A DNA stretch of 12,358 bases from Christensenella sp. UBA7597 (GTDB taxonomy: Bacteria > Bacillota > Clostridia > Christensenellales > Borkfalkiaceae): positions 22,972 through 35,329 of the forward strand of contig DLQW01000042.1 of the NCBI GenBank assembly GCA_002474405.1, given 5' to 3'. The position numbers were made by a program, and so were the translations under genes. Below, one piece after another: positions 6,859 through 12,358 of this stretch; the stretch's first letter is position 1, and every line of letters starts with the position of its first letter. Under the pieces are notes generated by a model that did no database searches, was not told the origin of the DNA, and saw only the letters and a program-made list of their open reading frames with translations.

Positions 6859-7843
6859 TCTGGGCTCTTCGGTAACGAAGATATACCGCGCGGACGGCGG
6901 CAGCGGCATCGTGCTTGCCGAACCTTCCGCGGTGGCGGTGGACGGCATTACCGGCGAAGTGAAAGCCATCGGGAAAGACGCCAAAAAACTGGTGGGGAAA
7001 ACGACGGAGTCTACCGAAATAGAGTTTCCCGTGTACGAAGGCGAAATTAAAAACGGCAGGCTTGCCGCCGAAATGCTGAAAGAATTTCTGCGCCGCGTAA
7101 ATCCCGACGGGGCGGCGTTCAAAAAGACGGAAGTATTGTTTGCGCTGCCCTGCGGCGCGGGCGACGAGGCGAAATCCGCCTATTCGCTGCTGGCGGAAGA
7201 GTGTCGCTTGAAAAACGTATATTTCGCGGAGGTGCCGTATCTTGCCGCGCTGGGCGGAGAAGCGGTGCTTTCCGATTCCGAACCCGTGTTTGTAATGGAT
7301 ATGGGCGGCGGAAACACGAATATCGCGGTGCTTTCTTCCGAGGGGATTATCGCAGGGCTTTCGATGAATATCGGCGGCAACAATATGGACGCGGACATTG
7401 CGGGGCGCGTGGAAAAAATCAAATCTCTGCGCGTGGGCGCGCTTACCGCGGAGCGACTGAAAAACGAAATCGGCTCGCTTTCGCCCGAAGCGCGCGGCGC
7501 AACGGTGGCGGAGGGAATCAACATTCTGCAATTCCGTCCGGCGGGCGTATCGGTGCAGGCGGGCGAGATTGCCGATTGCATATCGGTGTATTTCGATAAA
7601 GCTGTGGAATACGCTTCTTACGTGCTGAAAGGGTTGCCTGCGGAAGTGGCTGCGGCGGTGAATAAAAACGGATTGTATCTTTCGGGCGGTGTGGCGAAAC
7701 TGCCGTACGCGGCGGAGTATCTTTCGCGAAAACTGGAAATGCGCGTGCGCACGTGCGCCGAACCGCAGTACGCCGTGATTACGGGCGCGGGGGCGCTGCT
7801 GCGTGATAAAAAATTATTTAAAACACTGTGTATAAGCGAGTAA
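6839..7843 (+). CDS. Divergent MreB/Mbl-like bacterial actin homologue
   Basis: A 334-residue actin-fold ATPase related to MreB, which polymerises under the membrane and guides cell-wall synthesis. Seen: phosphate-1 DLGSSVTKIY (7-16), GIVLAEPSAVAVD (23-35) matching the MreB GIVLNEPSVVA region, a VYFAEVPYLAALGG stretch (127-140) in place of the usual EEPMAAAIG, phosphate-2 DMGGGNTNIAV (154-164), GLSMNIGGNNMD (173-184) in place of the RVGGDEMD region, and the adenosine motif LSGGVAKLPYA (281-291). Length fits MreB, but the middle is highly diverged and the N-terminal amphipathic stretch is missing. AAAAGGAA lies 10 bases before ATG 6839. The Maf-MreB neighbourhood mirrors the Bacillus maf-radC-mreBCD cluster, yet radC, mreC and mreD are absent and a terminator follows directly. 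It may be a true MreB replacement or a specialised paralogue; an FtsA/ParM-like role is less likely. Confidence 0.82.
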   Translation: MIKLAIDLGSSVTKIYRADGGSGIVLAEPSAVAVDGITGEVKAIGKDAKKLVGKTTESTEIEFPVYEGEIKNGRLAAEMLKEFLRRVNPDGAAFKKTEVLFALPCGAGDEAKSAYSLLAEECRLKNVYFAEVPYLAALGGEAVLSDSEPVFVMDMGGGNTNIAVLSSEGIIAGLSMNIGGNNMDADIAGRVEKIKSLRVGALTAERLKNEIGSLSPEARGATVAEGINILQFRPAGVSVQAGEIADCISVYFDKAVEYASYVLKGLPAEVAAAVNKNGLYLSGGVAKLPYAAEYLSRKLEMRVRTCAEPQYAVITGAGALLRDKKLFKTLCISE

Positions 7844-7862
7844 AAGATTTGAAAATAAACGA

Positions 7863-7897
7863 AGGCTTCTCCGCAAAAAGGAGAAGCCTGTTTTCTT
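7863..7897 (+). terminator. Rho-independent terminator of the ppx-maf-mreB-like operon
   Basis: A perfect 10-bp stem AGGCTTCTCC (7863-7872) / GGAGAAGCCT (7880-7889) with the 7-base loop GCAAAAA is followed by GTTTTCTT. It sits 19 bases after the stop codon of the MreB-like gene and ends the plus-strand operon. Confidence 0.88.
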
Positions 7898-7949
7898 ATT
7901 GAGTTGAATTTACGCTTGATTTGTCCGGTATAGAAAACAAGTTGCGCCA

Positions 7950-7986
7950 TTTGCCCTGAAAATTCCGCAAAAATTTTCAGGGCAAA
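7950..7986. repeat. Perfect 15-bp hairpin in the convergent intergenic gap
   Basis: TTTGCCCTGAAAATT (7950-7964) is perfectly complementary to AATTTTCAGGGCAAA (7972-7986) around the 7-base loop CCGCAAA. The stem is strong but neither direction has a good T-tract after it, so it is not a textbook terminator. It lies between convergent genes and could stop or protect the 3' end of the minus-strand transporter message, or be a palindromic repeat unit. Confidence 0.7.
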
Positions 7987-8011
7987 AATGAATCACGCAT
8001 AAAATGTTACG

Positions 8012-8060
8012 CCCCTCATCCGGTGGCTTTGCCGCCACCTTCCCCCCCGCGGGGGAAGGC
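8012..8060. repeat. GC-rich double-hairpin intergenic repeat, clostridial palindromic type
   Basis: The segment begins CCCCTCATCCGG and contains two adjacent inverted repeats: GGTGGC (8022-8027) / GCCACC (8034-8039), and CCTTCCCCC / GGGGGAAGG (8051-8059) closed by a GC-rich loop. From general knowledge, short elements of this form (CCTCATCC..., one variable hairpin, then a TTCCCCC/GGGGGAA hairpin ending in GGC) are dispersed between genes in many gut Clostridia. It lies 17 bases after the stop codon of the transporter gene and may act as its 3' end. Only one copy is visible here, so the repeat status is inferred. Confidence 0.65.
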
Positions 8061-8077
8061 TGTATACAAGGTATAAA

Positions 8078-11000
8078 TTACAATGCCCGGATGGCTTCCA
8101 CGGGCTTCTTTCTTGCCGCGGTGAATACGGGCAGGAACGTGGCGATTGCCGAAGTAACCGCCGCGATGGCAAGCAGTATGGCAACCGAAGCTCCGCCGAA
8201 CACGAAGATGGAAGCGCTGATGGTGGTGCTGATTTCACGGTTGAGAATATTGCAACCGACGACGCTGCCCGCAATGCCGAGCGCCAGACAAATCAGCGCG
8301 ATGACGAACGATTCGGAATAGAAAATTTTGAATACATCCGCGCCGCGCGCGCCCACCGCGCGCAGGATGCCGATTTCTTTTTTCTTGTAGGAAATGGACG
8401 TGGCGATGAAGTTGGAAAGCAGCAGCATGGAAAACGCCGCCAGCACGATGCCTATCCACATGAAGATTTCCGATAATTCCTGCACCAGCGAGTTTACCAG
8501 TTCCAGCGCCTGCGTCTGCGCGTTACCGATGGCAAAGCGCGTATAATCTTCGCCGAAATCGTAAGAGAACATCGATAAATCGTATCTGTGCGCCGAAGAG
8601 TAGGGCAGGAACACCGCGTCGTATTTCGCGTCGGCGGGTTCTTCGTAATAGAACGTATATGTTGTGGAGGAAAAATATTGATTGTTTGCCTGAGCGTAAG
8701 ATTCGAAAGTTTTATACAGCGCGTTGCAGTCCGCTTCCGTAGCGAAGAAAAGACCGTCGCTATAGTTCTTTTCGGAATCGAACACGAATCCCGCGACTTT
8801 GAAAGTTTTCGCTTCGCCTGCCCGTTTCCAGCCGTCTTTACCCGAAACCAGCACCTGAACATCGAAGGCGATATCGCCGCTGCCGAATGCCGCCGCGTAC
8901 TTTTCGTATACCGCGGAAACGATTTCTTTTACCTGCGCTTCGGTGAAAATAATATCGACGTAAGAATTCTTTTCGCTGTCGAAAATCTGAGTCTGACCGT
9001 TTGCGGCAAGGTTTGCCCAGTCGTTTGCGGTGGCGTCGTAGCCAGCAAGTACGGACGGAATTTCGAAAGATTCGTTGACGAACTTGAATTGTTTTGCCTG
9101 TGCTTCGTATTTGCCGCCCGTGCCCGTAAGCGTTAAAAATTTCTCATACGCGGCGATTACTTCCTCTGGATCGTTGCCACCCTGCTGTTGACTCAGAAGC
9201 CAGTCCTGCATCGTCCATTGTGCGGGAATGAAAGAGGAGCCTGTGTATTCGGCGGCGACGTCCTGCCAGAAAGACGAAAAATCAATGTCGGTCAGCAGGC
9301 GGAGAAGCCGCGCGAACATCGCCGGCGTGATGACGGCTTCGCCGTCCGATACCGCGGTTTTTCCGTTCAGCCAGACGGTGCTGCCCACGTCGGGAAGCAG
9401 GGAGGATTTCAGATACGTCCATTCTTCGTGGTAGCCGGAATCTTCTTCTCCGTCTTTTTTCGCGAATGCGGCGCGGTGATAGTGCGCTTCGTTCAGTTCG
9501 TTGCGCAGCGCAAGACTTTGCAGTTTTGTTGCCGTACGGAAGGCGGTTGCCGTGTTTTCGTTGAAAAACGCGATTTCGTGATAACCGTCCGTGAGGGCGG
9601 CGGAAAGATTCTGCAAATCTTTAGCCTGCTGTTTGATTTCTTCCGTCGAAACCGCCTGCGAGGTTTTTTCGCCGTACGTTTTGTATTGTTCGTAAAGCGC
9701 TTTGTCGCCGCTGTCGAAAACGCCCGAAATTTTATAGGTCGCCGTTTGGGAAAATCCGTTGTAATACAGCGTAAAGCTAATAGTTTTGCCTAAAAGCTGC
9801 CCTGCCGAAGCAACGTTTTCGTAATTCGCCTTGACAAGCACCGAGGCGGTGTAGGAGGAAATCAGAATTTCGTCGTCCGCCGCGGGATAAGTTCCGAATT
9901 TCACGCGGTTTCTGAACGCGTGATTTTCGGGCAGATACCCGGCGTATAAAAGCTCCGCCGAATAGTATTTTCCCGCGTCGACAAGGTTTACGTCGTTCAG
10001 AGTTACCGCTTTTGCCTGAAAATCGGAAGAATAGGAATCGGGCGCGAGCAGGGTGGTAACTCCGAACGTTTCTTCTCCGAACGTTTTTGCGATTTTTTCC
10101 GCTTCGGCGTCCGTGATACGGGTATGCGCCGCGCGGTCGTAAGAATAGGAGTTCGTTTCGCCGTCGTTCGTATAAGTGTACGTTTCCGTGTACTTATACA
10201 CTTTATCCACGTGCAGCACGTTTACGCCCGCGTCGTTTAAAGTCTGGTACAGCGTTTCGTCTTTATCGTACAGCATCAGCGTGGAAAACAGCCCGAACAT
10301 GATAAATGCCACCGAGCAGAGCAAAATAGTGAAAATCAGACGGAACGGCTTGGATTTCAAGCCCGAAACGCCGATTCGGAACGCGTGCCGCATGGGCAGC
10401 TTCGAACGGATGAATTTCGTCTTTTTTCCGTCGTATTGCTTTTTCGGGATTTTCTTTTCGTCCGTCTGCGCGAAGAATTCTTTGCCGCCGTTTTCGGTGA
10501 TGTGGCTGACTTTTTTAAAATCGGAAATTTCCTTTTCGCCGCCGGAGATTATCGCGTTTTTGTTGCGCGACAAAAACGCGTAAATGTACTGATAATCCTG
10601 CTGCGTGAGCGCCGCGCCGTCCTTTACCGAAAGGGTGTTTTCGCCGATGATTTCGAGGTTTGCCCCCAGCGCCTTAGCCGCGGCTTCTTCTTTGGTTACG
10701 TCCGATAAAATTCTGCCGTCTTTCAGTTCGATGATTCTGTCGCCGTACTCTTCCGCAAAATCGCGATCGTGCGATACCACGATAACCAACTTGGTTTTCG
10801 AAAGCTTTTTCAGCGTGTCGAATACCTGTTTGCCGGTGGCGGAATCCAGCGCGCCCGTCGGTTCGTCCGCCATGATGATTTCGGGGTGTTTGATCAGCGC
10901 GCGGGCGATGGCGATGCGCTGCTTCTGCCCGCCCGAAAGCGTGTTGGGTTTGCGTTTTGCGAACGAGCTTAAATCCACGTCGTCAAGAAGCTGTTTGATG

Positions 11001-11359
11001 GCTTTTTTATCTTTCGGTTTGCCCTGCAGTTCGAGGGCGAGCGCGATATTATCTTCTACCGTGAATTCGTTGAGAATGTTGTATTCCTGAAACACAAACC
11101 CGATAAAAGTATTGCGGTAAGAATCGAAATCGCTCTGCGAAAAGTTTTTGCTGGAACGCCCTTTTACGATAATTTCGCCCGACGTGGGTGAATCGAGTCC
11201 GCCGCATACGTTTAAAAGCGTGGATTTGCCGCTGCCGCTTTTGCCCAGCAGAAATACCATGCCTTTTTCGGGAAAACGTACGGAAACGTCGTTCAGAGCC
11301 TTGGTTTCCACGCCGCCTTTGGCTTTGTAAATTTTTGTTAAATGTACTACTTCTAACAT
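8078..11359 (-). CDS. ABC transporter ATPase-permease fusion (MacB/FtsX type) with giant ectodomain
   Basis: A 1093-residue membrane protein. Residues 1-225 are an ABC ATPase of the LolD/MacB/FtsE class: Walker [10 protein letters not shown] (39-47), Q-loop Gln91, signature LSGGQ (141-145), Walker B IIMADE (161-166) and switch His197. A linker (about 230-330) leads to TM1 (about 341-363). Then comes an extracytoplasmic region of roughly 600 residues (about 364-960), far larger than the periplasmic domain of E. coli MacB (648 residues in total). Three C-terminal segments (about 965-988, 1016-1035, 1050-1076) include the FtsX-type [13 protein letters not shown] element. The protein probably dimerises and works as a mechanotransmission-type ABC machine acting on an envelope or extracellular substrate, not as a solute channel. 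ATG 11359 is preceded by AAAGGAG at 7 bases; the upstream frame extension crosses the promoter. No two-component system, accessory permease or peptide gene is adjacent, so the substrate (antimicrobial, lipoprotein, peptide) is unknown. Confidence 0.88.
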   Translation of the reverse strand: MLEVVHLTKIYKAKGGVETKALNDVSVRFPEKGMVFLLGKSGSGKSTLLNVCGGLDSPTSGEIIVKGRSSKNFSQSDFDSYRNTFIGFVFQEYNILNEFTVEDNIALALELQGKPKDKKAIKQLLDDVDLSSFAKRKPNTLSGGQKQRIAIARALIKHPEIIMADEPTGALDSATGKQVFDTLKKLSKTKLVIVVSHDRDFAEEYGDRIIELKDGRILSDVTKEEAAAKALGANLEIIGENTLSVKDGAALTQQDYQYIYAFLSRNKNAIISGGEKEISDFKKVSHITENGGKEFFAQTDEKKIPKKQYDGKKTKFIRSKLPMRHAFRIGVSGLKSKPFRLIFTILLCSVAFIMFGLFSTLMLYDKDETLYQTLNDAGVNVLHVDKVYKYTETYTYTNDGETNSYSYDRAAHTRITDAEAEKIAKTFGEETFGVTTLLAPDSYSSDFQAKAVTLNDVNLVDAGKYYSAELLYAGYLPENHAFRNRVKFGTYPAADDEILISSYTASVLVKANYENVASAGQLLGKTISFTLYYNGFSQTATYKISGVFDSGDKALYEQYKTYGEKTSQAVSTEEIKQQAKDLQNLSAALTDGYHEIAFFNENTATAFRTATKLQSLALRNELNEAHYHRAAFAKKDGEEDSGYHEEWTYLKSSLLPDVGSTVWLNGKTAVSDGEAVITPAMFARLLRLLTDIDFSSFWQDVAAEYTGSSFIPAQWTMQDWLLSQQQGGNDPEEVIAAYEKFLTLTGTGGKYEAQAKQFKFVNESFEIPSVLAGYDATANDWANLAANGQTQIFDSEKNSYVDIIFTEAQVKEIVSAVYEKYAAAFGSGDIAFDVQVLVSGKDGWKRAGEAKTFKVAGFVFDSEKNYSDGLFFATEADCNALYKTFESYAQANNQYFSSTTYTFYYEEPADAKYDAVFLPYSSAHRYDLSMFSYDFGEDYTRFAIGNAQTQALELVNSLVQELSEIFMWIGIVLAAFSMLLLSNFIATSISYKKKEIGILRAVGARGADVFKIFYSESFVIALICLALGIAGSVVGCNILNREISTTISASIFVFGGASVAILLAIAAVTSAIATFLPVFTAARKKPVEAIRAL

Positions 11360-11401
11360 CCGGTTTCTCCTTTTTCGGTTTTGCCGCGGGTTTCTGAACC
11401 G

Positions 11402-11430
11402 ATTATAACATAAAGAGGCGCAAAAAGCAA
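11402..11430 (-). promoter_or_regulatory. Sigma-A promoter of the ABC transporter gene
   Basis: On the minus strand, -35 TTGCTT (11430-11425) and a consensus -10 TATAAT (11407-11402) are spaced by 17 bases, and the -10 is preceded by TGT (extended -10). Transcription should start near 11395, giving a leader of about 36 bases that carries the AAAGGAG ribosome binding site. Confidence 0.8.
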
Positions 11431-11472
11431 GAGAATTAACAAAAATTTCACCGTTGCGGCGGGTTTTTCGCC

Positions 11473-11486
11473 GCGGCGCGCGCCGC
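11473..11486. promoter_or_regulatory. 14-bp perfect palindrome in the divergent promoter region
   Basis: GCGGCGCGCGCCGC is a perfect palindrome ending 5 bases before the -35 box of the SecB-like gene. It is nested in a wider inverted repeat TTGCGGCG (11454-11461) / CGCCGCAA (11481-11488), about 25 bases upstream of the -35 of the oppositely oriented transporter gene. It could be a regulator binding site or a structured insulator; no regulator gene is nearby. Confidence 0.4.
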
Positions 11487-11491
11487 AATGC

Positions 11492-11520
11492 TTGACAGCG
11501 TCTGCAAAAACTGCTATAAT
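11492..11520 (+). promoter_or_regulatory. Consensus sigma-A promoter of the SecB-like gene
   Basis: Exact TTGACA (11492-11497) and exact TATAAT (11515-11520) with a 17-base spacer and an extended -10 TGC. This is the strongest promoter in the window and suggests high constitutive expression. Transcription should start near 11527, leaving a leader of about 64 bases with a weak GTTGC/GCAAC hairpin. Confidence 0.92.
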
Positions 11521-11590
11521 ATTTACAGAACGGAAACGTTGCCGGATTTAAGGCGGCGCAACCGAAAAACAGTAAGGAAGGCTTTTTAAT

Positions 11591-12037
11591 ATGAAGTATG
11601 CTTTAAGAGGGATTACCGCAGAGGAACTCAACTACACCGTGAACCGCATTAAAATGGACAGGAACACGAAATTCGAAATCAAACCGCAGTTTTCGCGCAC
11701 GATCAGAAAGGTACAGGAAAACGACAAACTGTACTTCGTTGCGCTGGAAGTAAAGGTGGAATCCACCGAAGCGGAACCCAAGCCGTTTAATCTGAAAGCG
11801 CGCCTTGTGGGAATTTTCGAAGCGGAGGACGTGAATACCGACGAAGATCGTCAGGTACTGGCGATTTCCACTACGGAAATCGTATACCCGTATCTTCGCG
11901 CCGTGGTTTCGTCGCTTACGGCAAACGCGTTTATCAATCCGCTGATTCTGCCCGTGATTCCCGCCGGAACGATGTTCCCGGAGGACAGAGGCGAGCAGCA
12001 GTCGAAATCGTTTGAATCGCCCGACGTGCTGAACTGA
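11591..12037 (+). CDS. secB: SecB-like protein-export chaperone
   Basis: A 148-residue cytoplasmic protein of SecB size (E. coli SecB is 155 residues). SecB tetramers hold preproteins unfolded and hand them to SecA. The C-terminal half carries the family pattern: a hydrophobic LVGIFEAED strand (72-80), then EIVYPYLRAVVSSLT (96-110), matching the FPYAR..IS.LT helix of SecB, and FINPLILPVIPAGTMF (114-129), matching the GFPPLLLPPVNF region. The tail (130-148) is acidic and polar. ATG 11591 has AAGGAAGG 9 bases upstream. It is a single-gene unit with its own strong promoter and terminator, not next to secA, grpE/gpsA-type genes or a toxin-antitoxin pair, so the toxin-antitoxin-chaperone arrangement known for some SecB-like proteins is not seen here. 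The N-terminal half is diverged; the assignment rests mainly on the C-terminal pattern and length. Confidence 0.78.
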   Translation: MKYALRGITAEELNYTVNRIKMDRNTKFEIKPQFSRTIRKVQENDKLYFVALEVKVESTEAEPKPFNLKARLVGIFEAEDVNTDEDRQVLAISTTEIVYPYLRAVVSSLTANAFINPLILPVIPAGTMFPEDRGEQQSKSFESPDVLN

Positions 12038-12058
12038 AAGCGATAAAAAACAAAAAGC

Positions 12059-12107
12059 AACAGCCCCCGCGGCGGAAAGTTCCGTGCGACGAGGGCTGTT
12101 TTTTTGT
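12059..12107. terminator. Bidirectional rho-independent terminator between SecB-like and LRR genes
   Basis: AACAGCCC (12059-12066) pairs with GGGCTGTT (12093-12100); the interior can form a second small stem (GGAA/TTCC). On the plus strand a T7 run follows directly. On the minus strand the stem is followed by GCTTTTTGTTTTTT, so it should also terminate transcription from the minus-strand LRR gene. Confidence 0.88.
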
Positions 12108-12210
12108 GCTGTGCTATTGTTGTGCTATTCTTCGGCGGTTTCTAAAGAATATAGCGAAAGCGTGCGGATTTGTTTGAGAACTGTTCCGCACGCAATGTAA
12201 GAAAAGGCGT

Positions 12211-12358
12211 TTACGAAGCAGCCTGAGAGGGAACGCGGACTATTTTTGTGCCGGAAAAAGCGCCTCTTATTTCCGTATCTTCCGGAATATATAATGTGGG
12301 CAATTTCGGACAACGATAGAACGCCATAGAATCAATGAGCTTTATACTTGCGGGAAAA
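12211..12358 (-). CDS. BspA-type leucine-rich repeat surface protein, C-terminal end (partial)
   Basis: The last 48 codons and TAA stop (12213-12211) of a gene entering from the right edge. The peptide reads like one and a half LRR_5 (BspA/TpLRR) repeats: a PASIKLIDSMAF strand-turn (2-13), YRCPKLPTLYIPEDTEI (14-30) and GAFSGTKIVRVPS (32-44), matching the repeat pattern I..AF..C..L..l.IP..t.I..aF.gt. Such proteins are secreted or surface-attached adhesion/interaction proteins in gut and oral bacteria; no signal or anchor can be seen because only the end is present. The stop falls about 105 bases before the terminator, and another minus-strand frame stays open through this tail to 12125, so the end may be frameshifted. 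Confidence 0.7.
   Translation of the reverse strand, partial: FPASIKLIDSMAFYRCPKLPTLYIPEDTEIRGAFSGTKIVRVPSQAAS

Noticed and set aside
6674..7531. Minus-strand open frames over maf and the MreB-like gene
   Set aside because: Shadows of firmly identified genes on the opposite strand; no ribosome binding site or family motif.
11360..11488. 43-residue N-terminal extension of the ABC transporter
   Set aside because: It crosses the -10/-35 boxes of the gene's own promoter and precedes a perfect ribosome binding site and canonical ATPase start at 11359.
12125..12313. A 62-codon minus-strand open frame as an independent gene
   Set aside because: It overlaps the LRR-coding frame, which fits a known repeat pattern, and has no ribosome binding site; at most its end is a frameshifted tail.

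Overview
The window looks like a chromosomal segment of an uncultured or gut-type member of the Firmicutes (Clostridia, possibly Christensenellales-like). This is inferred from moderately high GC, clean sigma-A promoters with extended -10 boxes and 17-bp spacers, strong AGGAGG-type ribosome binding sites, a lipobox surface protein, a BspA-like leucine-rich repeat fragment, and a GC-rich palindromic intergenic repeat of the kind scattered through clostridial genomes. No rRNA, tRNA, CRISPR array, insertion sequence or prophage gene is visible.

Layout from left to right. (1) Bases 1-3391, minus strand: the first 1130 residues of a very large lipoprotein with three probable jelly-roll (carbohydrate-binding-like) modules, an acidic linker and the start of a C-terminal membrane segment; it has its own promoter. 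(2) Bases 3647-4457, plus strand: two adjacent half-size TauE/SafE-type permease genes. (3) Bases 4572-7897, plus strand: one transcription unit with a clear promoter and terminator, encoding a Ppx/GppA phosphatase with an HD domain, Maf nucleotide pyrophosphatase and a divergent MreB-like actin homologue. Maf and the MreB-like gene overlap by 20 bases. (4) Bases 7844-8077: a convergent intergenic gap holding the terminator, a perfect hairpin and the GC-rich palindromic repeat. (5) Bases 8078-11359, minus strand: a 1093-residue ABC ATPase-permease fusion of the MacB/FtsX type with an unusually large ectodomain. (6) Bases 11360-11590: a divergent promoter region with a 14-bp perfect palindrome. 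(7) Bases 11591-12037, plus strand: a SecB-like chaperone behind a consensus promoter, closed by a bidirectional terminator. (8) Bases 12211-12358, minus strand: the C-terminal end of a BspA-type LRR surface protein.

Functionally the window is mostly envelope-related: a surface lipoprotein, an LRR surface protein, a cell-envelope ABC transporter, an export chaperone and a small permease pair. The central operon couples polyphosphate/(p)ppGpp-type phosphatase chemistry to the Maf-MreB division/shape neighbourhood known from Bacillus. The points most worth checking are two altered catalytic positions in the Ppx protein, the lone divergent MreB-like protein next to maf without mreC/mreD, the split TauE/SafE pair, the possible double anchoring of the large lipoprotein, and the SecB-like protein. 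I found no clear evidence of a wholly new multi-gene system.
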